Position numbers and translations under genes: made by a program
DNA from: VRUE01 sp035318745
GTDB taxonomy: Bacteria; Actinomycetota; Thermoleophilia; Solirubrobacterales; 70-9
Direction: 5' to 3'
NCBI GenBank assembly: GCA_035318745.1
Contig: DATHEA010000019.1
Span: 1-64,000, forward strand
DNA length: 64,000 nucleotides
Notes under the pieces: model-generated
The model's database searches: none
Seen by the model: the letters and a program-made list of their open reading frames with translations, nothing else
What the model was told of the DNA's origin: nothing
Part shown: one piece after another, positions 32,230-45,293 of the stretch
How positions within the stretch are numbered: position 1 is the stretch's first letter
Layout of the letters: every line of letters begins with the position of its first letter

Positions 32230-32344
32230 GGCCCTTCCGGTAGGGCTTCCACTTAACTTTTTCGGTGTATCCGGGTTGGGCTGACGCCCCGGGGGCCGTC
32301 AACGAAAAAGTACAAGACGTTCCAGCCCTACCGGAAGGGCCTCA
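32227..32344. terminator. Nested inverted repeat after cytochrome c
   Basis: Perfect 21-bp outer arms (32227-32247 and 32324-32344), whose 5' arm begins at the cytochrome stop codon, and 9-bp inner arms ACTTTTTCG (32256) and CGAAAAAGT (32303). The inner motif matches that of the element at 25433-25553. Likely terminates the rightward transcript. Confidence 0.65.
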
Positions 32345-32346
32345 GA

Positions 32347-32389
32347 CACCCCCCGCCAATGGGTCCAGACGGCCCATCGGCGGGGGGTG
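32347..32389 (-). terminator. Second hairpin, facing the secreted nuclease gene
   Basis: 17-bp arms (32347-32363 and 32373-32389, one mismatch) with a CACCCCCCGCC/GGCGGGGGGTG stem and 9-nt loop. It lies 6 nt past the stop of the leftward gene at 32396 and probably ends that transcript. Confidence 0.6.
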
Positions 32390-32395
32390 AGCTGG

Positions 32396-33664
32396 TCAGT
32401 GAGCGAACCTCAGGGAGCTGAAGAGACCCGCGTGGTCTGAGTCCCAGAAGCCGTTGACGGGCTGCAGCCCGGTCACGGATGAACTCTGCAGCGTGACCTC
32501 GCTCGGGTCGCGGGTCATGATGTGGTCGACTTGGTGGTCGAAGTCGGCTTCGCTGCCGCCGGCGCCTTCGGCCAGGAGGCTCGACTTGAGGCAGCAGCCG
32601 AGCGGATTGTTGGTACTGCGCTCGACCAAGCCCGCTGCGATCAGCGTTTCGTAGGCCTGACGATCGCCCGGTTCGACCGTGTCGTCGTCCGAGTTGAGGT
32701 CACCGACCAGGACGACGGGCAGTTCGCTCGTCGCCGGACCGGCCGAGGCAACCAGCTCGGCCGCCTGTTTGGCCCGGAAGCTGGGCACCAGCGCGGCCGG
32801 ATCGAACGCCTCCAGGTGGGTGTTGACGAAGCGGAACCATCCGCTGCCGCGAACTCGCGCATCGGTGCTGGTCCAGCCGCGCGTCACCGGCACCTGGGTG
32901 CCGAGGATTTCGACCGGCAGCAGGTTGACGAAGTGGCCGGCCGTGGCGTTGGCGGTGTCGACGCCAGCGCCGTGCCGCTCGAGGATCACGTCGCGCATCG
33001 TCAAGCGGCCGTTGAGATCGGCACCGAAGGGTCCAGTCGCGGGATTTTCATCTTCGTCGGCCGGCGCCTCGAAGTCGAACTCGGGCTCGGTGACGACGAC
33101 TTCGTACTGCGTTTTGCCTTTGTTCAGCTCGCCGAGCAGTTCATGCAGGTAGTCGTAGCGGACCGTGGTCGCGCTCGGCCCTTTCGAGAGGACTTCGAAG
33201 TCGACCGGCCCGGTGCGCCACAGCGCCACCTCCTGCAGGCCGACGAGGTCGGGCTGCTTTTCGAGGATCTCGTTGGCCAGGCCCTTGGCCCGGACGGGAA
33301 AGTCGTTGGCGGTCACTTCGCGCAGGATCTGGCCGTTGGCGGCGACGAACGCTTCCAGGTTCGGGGCGCCGATCGCCGGCGCCAAGTCCGCACCGAGGTA
33401 GAGGTTGCGGGTCATCGTGTCGACGACGTGGCCACGGCCGTGGTCGTCTCCGTGGGGCTTGCCGTGATGGCCGTGGTGCCCGCGACCGTGGTGGTGGTGG
33501 CCATGCTGATGGGACCTTGCCGGTGGGTGGTGAGCGGAGCGGCCGTGGTGGTTGCCGCCGTTCGCGATCGCCAGGCCGGGGAGCAGCAGGGCTAAGACGA
33601 AGATCAGTGCTGCCGTGATCGCTGCCAGAAAAGGGCGGCGAGCCGGCGTGTGAGCGTGACTCAA
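32396..33664 (-). CDS. Secreted EEP-family hydrolase with His-rich linker
   Basis: 422 residues from a TTG at 33664, preceded by AGGAGG at 5-nt spacing. A signal peptide (FLAAITAALIFVLALLLPGL) is followed by a His-rich stretch (about 38-78, about 20 His). The EEP core has TRNLYLGADLAPAI, VGLQEVALW (Glu), FVNTHLEAFD, VLVGDLNSDDDTVE and a terminal NGFWDSDHAGLFSSLRF. It may be an extracellular nuclease or phospholipase-like enzyme. The His tract could bind metal. Confidence 0.85.
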   Translation of the reverse strand: MSHAHTPARRPFLAAITAALIFVLALLLPGLAIANGGNHHGRSAHHPPARSHQHGHHHHGRGHHGHHGKPHGDDHGRGHVVDTMTRNLYLGADLAPAIGAPNLEAFVAANGQILREVTANDFPVRAKGLANEILEKQPDLVGLQEVALWRTGPVDFEVLSKGPSATTVRYDYLHELLGELNKGKTQYEVVVTEPEFDFEAPADEDENPATGPFGADLNGRLTMRDVILERHGAGVDTANATAGHFVNLLPVEILGTQVPVTRGWTSTDARVRGSGWFRFVNTHLEAFDPAALVPSFRAKQAAELVASAGPATSELPVVLVGDLNSDDDTVEPGDRQAYETLIAAGLVERSTNNPLGCCLKSSLLAEGAGGSEADFDHQVDHIMTRDPSEVTLQSSSVTGLQPVNGFWDSDHAGLFSSLRFAH

Positions 33665-33861
33665 GGCATCCTCCTAATCCGTGGATTGGTCGAGGCGCCT
33701 CCCTCCTGTGCCCGCCCTCACTGCGCGCCAAACCAATATAGGGGACCTAGGGAACCCAATTTGAAATCCCCGGAAAATCTGCCAAACTAAGACTTAGATT
33801 TTTAGAGTCCGCACGGCGGCTCTCGGCCAGTCACTACAAAACCCCTGGAGGTACGCACGAA
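33665..33861 (+). promoter_or_regulatory. dnaK operon upstream region
   Basis: This 197-nt region is AT-rich near 33760-33815 (TTGAAA at about 33762; CTAAGACTTAG dyad at about 33787). GGAGGT at 33847-33852 is the dnaK RBS, 9 nt before the GTG. The expected HspR operator (HAIR, CTTGAGT-N7-ACTCAAG) is not seen intact; only a lone ACTCAAG half at 33659-33665 overlaps the divergent nuclease start. Confidence 0.45.
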
Positions 33862-35765
<1,904 letters not shown>

Positions 35766-35769
<4 letters not shown>

Positions 35770-36377
35770 GGCCTGAGTCAGACGACCGAGGGACTGACGC
35801 CTCAGCCGCGGGTCCTGTCGCGGGGGAGGGGGGGGCACTGCGGGCGGGCCACGGTCCGTCCTCGACCCCCCCCTCCCCCGCACCACCCACGGATGGGGAG
35901 CAGGTCGACCAAGACTTTGAGGCACTGCTGGCGGATACCCAGCGCGAGAGAGACGAGTACCTGGACCTCGCCAAGCGGACGAAAGCTGATTTCGAGAACT
36001 TTCGCCGGCGGATGACGAGTGAGGTTCAGGCTGCCGGTGCTCGGGGGAAAGCTGAAGTGCTTCGGGGCGTGTTGCCAGTGCTCGACGATCTTGAGCGGGC
36101 GTTGCAGGCTGCCGGGCTGGACCCAGAGGGAGACTCGGAGGATGGGCTGGCGCATGGGGTGCTGCTTGTCTTCCGTGGGCTGCGCGAGACCCTGGTGAAG
36201 AACGGGATCGAAGCTGTCGATCCGACTGGGGAGAAGTTCGATCCGAACCTGCACGAGGCGCTTTCTACTCAGCCCGCCGAGGGGGTCGAGTCGGGGACCG
36301 TTGTGGAGACGATGCAGAAGGGCTACCGCCTTGGCGAGCAGTTGATCCGGCCTGCCCGCGTGGTGGTGGCGGAGTAA
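35766..36377 (+). CDS. grpE: Nucleotide exchange factor GrpE
   Basis: 203 residues. A disordered N-terminus (1-45, Gly/Pro/Ser-rich) includes a stretch encoded by a palindrome (see 35820). A coiled coil (TQRERDEYLDLAKRTKADFE) and a beta domain (GIEAVDPTGEKFDPNLHEAL, VVETMQKGYRLGEQLIRPAR) follow. It exchanges ADP on DnaK. Confidence 0.95.
35820..35881. repeat. Palindrome inside the grpE N-terminal coding region
   Basis: GCGGGGGAGGGGGGGG (35820-35835) and its exact complement (35866-35881) are 16-bp perfect arms around a 30-nt centre. They encode non-conserved Gly- and Pro-rich residues of GrpE. The layout resembles intergenic palindromes elsewhere in the window. Confidence 0.65.
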
Positions 36378-36389
36378 GGGGCGGCGCTC

Positions 36390-37517
36390 TTGGCTGACGA
36401 TCTCTACAAGGTTCTCGGGGTCTCGAAGAAAGCGTCGGACGACGAGATCAAGAAGGCCTACCGCAGGCTGGCCCGCAAATACCACCCGGACCGCAACCCC
36501 GACGACGCCGCAGCGGAGGAGAAGTTCAAGGAGGTCCAGGGCGCCTACGACACGCTCTCGGACCCCGAGAAGCGCGAGCAGTACGACCAGGGCGGCATGT
36601 TCGGTGGCTTCGGTGGCGGGGCAGGGGGTCCGGGCGCCGGTCCTTTCGGCCCGGCGGGCTTCCCGGGCGGAGGCGCCGGAGGCGGCGCCGACTTCGGCGA
36701 CATCCTCTCCAACCTCTTCGGCCGCGGCGGGGGCGGCCGCGCCCAGGCTCAGCAGCAGCGCGGACGCGACCTCGAAACCGAGCTCAGCCTCAGCTTCGAC
36801 CAGGCGGTCAACGGGGCCCAGGTCAGCGTCAGCGTGCCCAAGGAAGAGCGCTGCACGACCTGCCACGGCAGCGGCGCCAAACCGGGCACCGCCCCGGTCA
36901 CCTGCCCGCGCTGCGGCGGACGCGGCATCGACGTGGAGAGCCAGGGGCTCTTCTCGATCAGCCAGCCGTGCCCGCAGTGCGGCGGCGCCGGCCAGATCAT
37001 CGAGGACCCCTGCCCCACCTGCGGCGGCTCCGGCCTGACCCGGCAGACCAAGCGCTACAAGGTCAACATCCCGGCCGGGGTCAAGGACGGGGCGCGGATC
37101 CGTCTCGCCGGCAAAGGCGAGGCCGGCCCACGTGGCGGCCCGCCCGGCGACCTCTACGTGATCACGCGGGTCACGGCCTCGCCGATCTTCAAGCGGCTCG
37201 ACGGCGGCAACCTCGAGGTGACCGTGCCGATCACGATCGCCGAGGCGCTGCGCGGGGCGACGATCGAGGTGCCGACCTTGGACGGGACGAAGAAGATCAA
37301 GGTGCCGGCGGGGACCAGGCACGGCACGATCCAGCGGCTGCGCGGCGAGGGACCCCCAAGGCCACGCGGAAAAGGTCGTGGGGACATCCGCTACCGGCTG
37401 GAGATCGAGATGCCGCAGGAGCTGACCGAGGAGCAGCAGAAGGCGGTCGACGAGCTCGCTGAGGCCCTCAACGGCGACGACCCGCGTGCCGAGCTGCTGC
37501 GAAGGGCAGCGCGATGA
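36390..37517 (+). CDS. dnaJ: Co-chaperone DnaJ
   Basis: 375 residues from a TTG at 36390. The J domain contains RKYHPDRNPDD (H-P-D). A Gly-rich linker (FGGFGGGAGGPGAGPFG) precedes four C-x-x-C-x-G-x-G zinc repeats (CTTCHGSG, CPRCGGRG, CPQCGGAG, CPTCGGSG) and C-terminal beta domains. It stimulates DnaK ATPase. Its stop overlaps hspR. Confidence 0.96.
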   Translation: MADDLYKVLGVSKKASDDEIKKAYRRLARKYHPDRNPDDAAAEEKFKEVQGAYDTLSDPEKREQYDQGGMFGGFGGGAGGPGAGPFGPAGFPGGGAGGGADFGDILSNLFGRGGGGRAQAQQQRGRDLETELSLSFDQAVNGAQVSVSVPKEERCTTCHGSGAKPGTAPVTCPRCGGRGIDVESQGLFSISQPCPQCGGAGQIIEDPCPTCGGSGLTRQTKRYKVNIPAGVKDGARIRLAGKGEAGPRGGPPGDLYVITRVTASPIFKRLDGGNLEVTVPITIAEALRGATIEVPTLDGTKKIKVPAGTRHGTIQRLRGEGPPRPRGKGRGDIRYRLEIEMPQELTEEQQKAVDELAEALNGDDPRAELLRRAAR

Positions 37518-37899
37518 GCGCCGCCCGGCCCGACATGGGAAACGGTGGCCGACGCATCCGGCGCGAAACGGTCACTGCGTCGGTCGACGCCGAGCGCGGC
37601 GTCTTCATGATCTCGGTCGCCGCCGAGCTCGCCCACATGCACCCGCAGACGCTGCGGATGTATGAGGCGCGGGGCCTGATCGAGCCCCAGCGCTCCGCCA
37701 AGAACACCCGCCTCTACTCGCAGCAGGACGTCGAGCGGCTGCACCACATCCAGCAGCTGACTTCCACCGGCCTCAATTTGGCCGGAGTCGAAATCGTCCT
37801 CGACATGGAAGCCGAGGTCGAGAGGATGAGAGCCAAGTTGGAGCGGATGCGGCACCACGCGGCCGAGCTCGAACGGCGAATATCGAGGGAAGGAATCTG

Positions 37900-37900
<1 letters not shown>
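37514..37900 (+). CDS. hspR: Heat-shock repressor HspR (MerR family)
   Basis: 128 residues. VFMISVAAELAHMHPQTLRM then YEARGLIEPQRSAKNTRLYS is the MerR HTH as in HspR, followed by QDVERLHHIQQLTSTGLNLA and a coiled coil. HspR with DnaK represses this operon in actinobacteria by binding HAIR inverted repeats. It overlaps dnaJ (ATGA) and clpB (TGATG). Confidence 0.93.
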
Positions 37901-40491
<2,591 letters not shown>

Positions 40492-40521
40492 GAAAAGTGC
40501 AGTAAATCCGACGTAAGCTGT

Positions 40522-41382
40522 GTGTGCTTCAAGCAGATGCTGAGACGAGTCCACATCAACGGGAATCCGAGGGGGCGTGGCGCGCGCTTCCTCGCCGGCC
40601 TTGCCGACGTCGTCCGCTGGCCCTTCGAGCGGGCTGCCTGGTCGGTCGAGCGGGGCCTGCTCTGGCCGCTGCGGGAGCGGTTCGCCGGCCAAACCCCCTC
40701 GGGCCGCAGCGCCAGCGCAGCGGCGCTGGTTGCGATCGCCCTGGCCGCGGTCGGGGCGGGCGTGCTCCTGCACCCCCGCGACGAAGCAGCGCCCGAGCAG
40801 GTGGCGGTGGCGACGCAGGCCGCAACCCCTTCCGCCGCGCCCCAGCCCAGCGTCACGCATCGGCAGGGGCCGGCACTACATGGCGTCCCGCCCAACTTCG
40901 GGGTCGGCAAGGGAGTCGGCGTTTCGAAGGCCACCGAAGGCGACGCGGGCACGGTCGAACCCGAAACGCCTGAAAGCGCTACGGAAACGAGCACCGACGC
41001 CACGCCCTCCGAAGGCGCCGCCGGGGCAACGACTTCAAGCGCCAAGCCGGTACCGGCCGGTCCCGCCGCGATGAAAGTGGCGCGCCGCTTCTCCGAAGCC
41101 TTCGTCTTCTATGAGATCGGCCAGCGCCCGGCACGGGCGAAAACTGTCTTCGGCGAAACCGCGACTGCGGAGCTGGCGACGGCGCTTAGCGAACGGCCGC
41201 CGCGCCTACCGGCTGACGCCAAGGTGCCGAAAGCCCGTGTCGTCAACCTCGTCCCCGGCCCGCGCGCCGGCAAGGCCTACACGGTCAGCGTCTCCCTGCT
41301 GCGGGTCGGCCTGACCAGCGAGCTGCGACTCGAGTTGAGCAAAAAGCAGGGGTCATGGGTGATCACGGACGTTCGAGGCTGA
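40522..41382 (+). CDS. Single-pass membrane protein of unknown function
   Basis: 286 residues (GTG 40522 or ATG 40537). A basic cytoplasmic part (about 60 residues) precedes one hydrophobic segment (SASAAALVAIALAAVGAGVL), a long Pro/Thr/Ala/Glu-rich extracellular linker (85-175) and a compact domain (MKVARRFSEAFVFYEIGQRP to LSKKQGSWVITDVRG) resembling small NTF2/stalk-type extracytoplasmic domains. Its stop overlaps the cell-wall hydrolase start, so a shared envelope role is likely. Confidence 0.7.
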   Translation: MCFKQMLRRVHINGNPRGRGARFLAGLADVVRWPFERAAWSVERGLLWPLRERFAGQTPSGRSASAAALVAIALAAVGAGVLLHPRDEAAPEQVAVATQAATPSAAPQPSVTHRQGPALHGVPPNFGVGKGVGVSKATEGDAGTVEPETPESATETSTDATPSEGAAGATTSSAKPVPAGPAAMKVARRFSEAFVFYEIGQRPARAKTVFGETATAELATALSERPPRLPADAKVPKARVVNLVPGPRAGKAYTVSVSLLRVGLTSELRLELSKKQGSWVITDVRG

Positions 41383-43034
41383 TGCGACGGCTGGGAGCAA
41401 TCTTCGCCGGGGTTGCCGCAATGCTGGCCATCGCCGCTCCGGGCGCCCTGGCCGAAGCGACGATCGCGCCCTGGACGCCGGCCGGCGAAACGGCGGCGGG
41501 CGAAAGCGGCACGGCTGCCAGCCAGACCGAAGCGCCCGCCCCAGCGCCGACCGTAAAGCAGGGCGACAGCCTCGCCGCGCCGGAACCAGCGCCGGCCCCC
41601 AAGCCGAGCAACGGCGGCGGGATCACGGCAAAGCCGGAAGTGGGCGCTACGCCGCAAGCCGCAGAAGAAGCGAAAGGCGAAGACGGCGCCAAGGGAGCGC
41701 CCGCCGTGCCTCCCTCTTTCTCCGTCCCCCTCCTCCCCGGCTCCAGCTGCGCCCCGTCCGGCGTGCCGGCGGTCCTCGTGCCGATCTACCAGCGCGCCGC
41801 CACCGCCTACGGCCTCGGCCCCCAGGGTGCCAGCGTGCTCGCCGCGATCAACGGGATCGAGACCGCCTTCGGCACCAACCTCAACGTCTCCTCGGCGGGC
41901 GCTGTCGGCTGGATGCAGTTCATGCCGGAAACCTGGGGCGGCTATGGGGTCGACGCCAACGGCGACGGGGTCGCGGATCCGTTCAACCCCGAAGACGCGA
42001 TCTTCGCCGCCGCCGGCTACCTGCGCGCCGCCGGCGCTCCGACCGACTGGTACAACGCCGTCTTCGCCTACAACCACGCCGACTGGTACGTCGCCGAGGT
42101 GCTCGCCAATGCGCAGTGCTACGGCCAGCTGGGTGGCGGCGCAGTCTCGGGTGCCTTCGAACTGACGCCGAAGCTGACGGTGCTGAGCTGCGACGCGGCG
42201 AAGCCGTGGCGCAAGCGGATCCCGACCGAATACCTCAATGCCTTTGAGAACGCCGCCGCCCGCTATGACCTTGGCCAGCGAGGCGTCTGGGCGCTGGCCG
42301 CGGTTGCCCGGCTGGAGTCGAACTTTGGCCGCGGCATGTCGAAATCCGAACTTCAGCGCCACAGCGCGCTCGGCTTGGTCGGCAGCGAGTGGAAGGCCTA
42401 CGCGGTCGATGGCGACGGAGACGGCCGCCTCCGCCACGAGGACCCGGCCGACTCGGCAGCCACCCTGGCGCGGATGATCTGGTCGCAGGGCAGCCTGCGG
42501 GCGGGCCTGTTCGAACACAACCATGCCCAGTGGTACGTCGACGCAGTGCTGAGCGAAGCCGAACGGATCGAAGGTAAATGCAAGGCCGGCACGGTCGACT
42601 GGGCGCTGACTCTGCCCAACGCCGTGATCGCCCCGATCAACTGGAGCAACCTGACCCTCTCCAACGAACTGGAGAAGCAGGACCTCAACAGCGGCGCAAT
42701 CGACCCACGCATCGTCGGCCTCCTCGGCGCGATCACGCAGTCGCACCAGATCACGATCTCGGCGCTGCGCTCCGATCACTCCGAGTACACCAGCGAAGGC
42801 AATGTCTCCAACCACTACTACGGCCGGGCGATGGACATCGCCGCTGTCGACGGCGTCTCCTGCACCGACACGGCGCCTACCGCACCCTGTGGCGAACTGG
42901 CGACGACGCTCTCGCAGCTCCCGGCGCCGGCGATGCCGACGGAGCTCATCTACTGCTTTGACGTGGACGGCCCGGGCCCCGCTTTCGCCAGGGCAGACCA
43001 CTGCGATCACGTGCACGTCGGCTACGACGGCTGA
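41382..43034 (+). CDS. Cell-wall hydrolase with two SLT-like domains and an M15-like domain
   Basis: 550 residues from ATG 41382. The signal peptide (AIFAGVAAMLAIAAPGALAE) and a Pro/Ala linker (20-115) are followed by lytic-transglycosylase-like domain 1 (NGIETAFGTNLNVSSAGAVG, WMQFMPETWGGYGVDANGDG), domain 2 (VARLESNFGRGMSKS, LGLVGSEWKAYAVDGDGDGR) and a C-terminal domain HYYGRAMDIAAVDGVS ... DHCDHVHVGYDG, which has the H-x(6)-D ... H-x-H metal pattern of M15-type peptidases. It likely remodels peptidoglycan. It overlaps the previous stop by one base. Confidence 0.8.
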   Translation: MRRLGAIFAGVAAMLAIAAPGALAEATIAPWTPAGETAAGESGTAASQTEAPAPAPTVKQGDSLAAPEPAPAPKPSNGGGITAKPEVGATPQAAEEAKGEDGAKGAPAVPPSFSVPLLPGSSCAPSGVPAVLVPIYQRAATAYGLGPQGASVLAAINGIETAFGTNLNVSSAGAVGWMQFMPETWGGYGVDANGDGVADPFNPEDAIFAAAGYLRAAGAPTDWYNAVFAYNHADWYVAEVLANAQCYGQLGGGAVSGAFELTPKLTVLSCDAAKPWRKRIPTEYLNAFENAAARYDLGQRGVWALAAVARLESNFGRGMSKSELQRHSALGLVGSEWKAYAVDGDGDGRLRHEDPADSAATLARMIWSQGSLRAGLFEHNHAQWYVDAVLSEAERIEGKCKAGTVDWALTLPNAVIAPINWSNLTLSNELEKQDLNSGAIDPRIVGLLGAITQSHQITISALRSDHSEYTSEGNVSNHYYGRAMDIAAVDGVSCTDTAPTAPCGELATTLSQLPAPAMPTELIYCFDVDGPGPAFARADHCDHVHVGYDG

Positions 43035-43048
43035 GTCGGCAGCTTGAC

Positions 43049-43155
43049 AAGGGGATCGGGGGTACCCCCCTCCGGCAACTTGTGAGCCGCAGGGGCGTGA
43101 ACCCTCGCCCAGCGATCGACGCGGGTTGCAGGAGGGGGGTACCCCCGATCCCCTT
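43049..43155. repeat. 25-bp perfect inverted repeat with nested core
   Basis: Arms 43049-43073 and 43131-43155 are perfectly complementary over 25 bp (AAGGGGATCGGGGG at the outer end). Inside, GCAAC (43075) pairs with GTTGC (43125), and GGGCG with CGCCC. It begins 15 nt after the cell-wall hydrolase stop and likely terminates it. Confidence 0.65.
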
Positions 43156-43214
43156 CCTCAACCGGCGCGATTGACGTAGGCTCGAATTACCCTGCCCGCC
43201 GAGAGGAGATTGCT

Positions 43215-43496
43215 ATGCCTACTTACGTGATGCTGACCAACTTGACCGCCGAGGGCGTTCGCACCCTCAAGAACAACCCCGGACGGGTTGCCGAGGTGAA
43301 CAAGGAGGTCGAACAGATTGGAGCCAAAGTCCAAGCGCAGTACGCAACCTTGGGGCAGTACGACTTCATCACGATCGTCGAGGCTCCTGATGAGAAGACG
43401 ATGGCGAAGGTCTCTGTGGAGCTTGGCTCGCGGGGGACTATGACCAGCCAGACGCTGACGGCGATGCCGGCGGATGAGCTGTCCGACTCGCTCTAG
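43215..43496 (+). CDS. GYD-domain protein
   Basis: 93 residues with RBS GAGAGGAGA 5-6 nt before the ATG. MPTYVMLTNLTAEGVRTLKN, then YATLGQYDFITIVEAPDEKT is the GYD-domain pattern (here G-Q-Y-D). These are small ferredoxin-like alpha/beta proteins of unknown activity, often conserved beside purine or metabolic genes. It is 9 nt before purD, so probably co-transcribed. Confidence 0.88.
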   Translation: MPTYVMLTNLTAEGVRTLKNNPGRVAEVNKEVEQIGAKVQAQYATLGQYDFITIVEAPDEKTMAKVSVELGSRGTMTSQTLTAMPADELSDSL

Positions 43497-43505
43497 AGGT
43501 TGGGC

Positions 43506-44780
43506 TTGAAAGTTCTGGTCGTAGGGGGAGGCGGTCGCGAGCACGCGATGGTGCGCGCCCTCGCCCGCTCGTCCCGCTCCCCCGAGCTGCTCTGTGCTCC
43601 CGGCAACGCCGGGATCGCCGCCGACGCCGAGTGCCTGGCGGGGGTCGGCGCCGGCGACGTCGAGGCGATCGTCGGTGCGGCGCGTGAGCGCGCCGTCGAC
43701 CTCGTCGTGGTCGGACCGGAGGTGCCGCTGGTAGGTGGGGCGGTCGACGCGCTCGAGGCCGCCGGGATCGCCGCTTTCGGGCCGAGCGGCGCCGCCGCAG
43801 AGCTGGAGGGATCGAAGGCTTTCGCCAAGCAAGTGATGGCGGAGGCCGGGGTGCCGACCGCCTCCCACGTCCTCCTGCGCAGCCGTGAGGAGGCGCTAGA
43901 GCACCTCGCCAGCTCTCCCTATCCGGCGGTCCTCAAGGCAGACGGCCTGGCCGCCGGCAAGGGCGTGATCGTCTGCGACTCCGAAGCCTCGGCGCGAGGC
44001 GCGATTGAGATTTTCTTCGGCGAGCGGCGCTTCGGTGAGACGACCGTCGTGCTGGAGGAGTTCCTCGAGGGCGAAGAGCTCTCGCTGCTGGCCCTCTGCG
44101 ACGGCGAAAACGTCGTGCCGCTGGCACCGGCGCAGGACTACAAGCGGATCTTCGACGGCGACGAGGGACCGAACACCGGCGGTATGGGCAGCTACTCGCC
44201 GGTGCCGGGCTTCGGCCCGGCGGAGGTCGAGGAGATCGTCGATACCGTGCACCGGCCCGCGCTCGCCGCGATGGCGGCCCGCGGAGTGCCCTTCCACGGC
44301 GTCCTCTATGCCGGCCTGATGGTCGGCCCGGAGGGCCCGAAGGTGCTCGAGTTCAACACCCGCTTCGGCGATCCCGAGACGCAGGCGGTGCTGCCGCGCC
44401 TGCGCTCCGACCTGCTCGAGCTCTGCCTGGCGGCGCGCGAGCCGGGCGGCCTGGCCGGCGCCCGGGCCGAGTTCGGCGAGGACTGGGCGGTCACGCTGGT
44501 CCTCGCCTCGGCCGGCTACCCGGAGTCCTCCTCGAAGGGCGACGTCATCCACGGCCTCGCCGCGGCGGCGGAGCTGGCCGAGGTGACCCACGCCGGCACG
44601 GCCGAGCGGGACGGCGAGGTCGTCACCGCCGGTGGCCGCGTGCTCAACGTAACCGCGCTCGGTCCGACGCCTGCCGAGGCGCGCGATCGTGCATACGATG
44701 CTGCCGGCCGGATCGCCTTCGATGGAATGCAGATCCGCTCCGACATCGCCGCCCGCGCGGTCGAGCGGGTACCCAGTTAG
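43506..44780 (+). CDS. purD: Phosphoribosylamine-glycine ligase (GARS)
   Basis: 424 residues. The TTG at 43506 begins MKVLVVGGGGREHA, the usual N-terminus; TTG 43500 is possible. ATP-grasp parts include VLKADGLAAGKGVIVCD and GVLYAGLMVGPEGPKVLEFN, with RFGDPETQAVLPRL at the metal site. It catalyses step 2 of IMP synthesis. It abuts purE. Confidence 0.95.
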   Translation: MKVLVVGGGGREHAMVRALARSSRSPELLCAPGNAGIAADAECLAGVGAGDVEAIVGAARERAVDLVVVGPEVPLVGGAVDALEAAGIAAFGPSGAAAELEGSKAFAKQVMAEAGVPTASHVLLRSREEALEHLASSPYPAVLKADGLAAGKGVIVCDSEASARGAIEIFFGERRFGETTVVLEEFLEGEELSLLALCDGENVVPLAPAQDYKRIFDGDEGPNTGGMGSYSPVPGFGPAEVEEIVDTVHRPALAAMAARGVPFHGVLYAGLMVGPEGPKVLEFNTRFGDPETQAVLPRLRSDLLELCLAAREPGGLAGARAEFGEDWAVTLVLASAGYPESSSKGDVIHGLAAAAELAEVTHAGTAERDGEVVTAGGRVLNVTALGPTPAEARDRAYDAAGRIAFDGMQIRSDIAARAVERVPS

Positions 44781-45293
44781 ATGACTCTAGAACCGAGAGA
44801 GGAAGAGATGAGCGAGATCTCAGAGGAGCCGAAGCCGAGTACCGGGGCTACGACGATGCCGGCGGTCGAGAAAGCGTTTGAGGAGATCGAGGTCGACGAG
44901 CCCTACGTCGGGATCATCATGGGCTCGAAAAACGACAAGCCCAAGATGCAGCCGGCGGGCGCGGCCCTGCACGAGGCCGGCGTCAGCTATGAGGTGCGGG
45001 TGATGAGCGCTCATCGCGACCCCGAGCTGGTCCGCGAGTACTGCCACAGCGCGCGCATGCGCGGGCTGCGGGTGATCATCGCCGGCGCGGGCATGTCGGC
45101 CGCGCTGCCCGGCGTCGCCGCCGCCCACACGGACCTGCCGGTGATCGGCGTGCCGATCCTCGGCAAGAGCCTCGGCGGGCTCGACGCGCTGCTCTCGGCG
45201 GTGCAGATGCCGCCGGGGGTTCCGGTCGCCTGCGTCGCCGTCGACGGGGCGAAAAATGCCGGCCTACTCGCGGTGCGCATAATCAACGCTTGA
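44781..45293 (+). CDS. purE: N5-CAIR mutase
   Basis: 170 residues (ATG 44781; ATG 44808, preceded by GAGAGGAAG, is better supported). The core starts near 41: VGIIMGSKNDKPKM, VRVMSAHRDPELVREYC, VIIAGAGMSAALPGVAAAHT, LLSAVQMPPGVPVACVAVDG. Class I PurE is clear. The first loop reads GSKNDK where many have GSxSDW. A 25-40 residue acidic N-terminal extension is unusual. No purK is in the window. Confidence 0.92.
   Translation: MTLEPREEEMSEISEEPKPSTGATTMPAVEKAFEEIEVDEPYVGIIMGSKNDKPKMQPAGAALHEAGVSYEVRVMSAHRDPELVREYCHSARMRGLRVIIAGAGMSAALPGVAAAHTDLPVIGVPILGKSLGGLDALLSAVQMPPGVPVACVAVDGAKNAGLLAVRIINA

Noticed and set aside
33659..33665. ACTCAAG as an HspR operator
   Set aside because: It is a single half-site. 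The sequence 7 nt upstream does not match CTTGAGT, and it overlaps the nuclease start codon.
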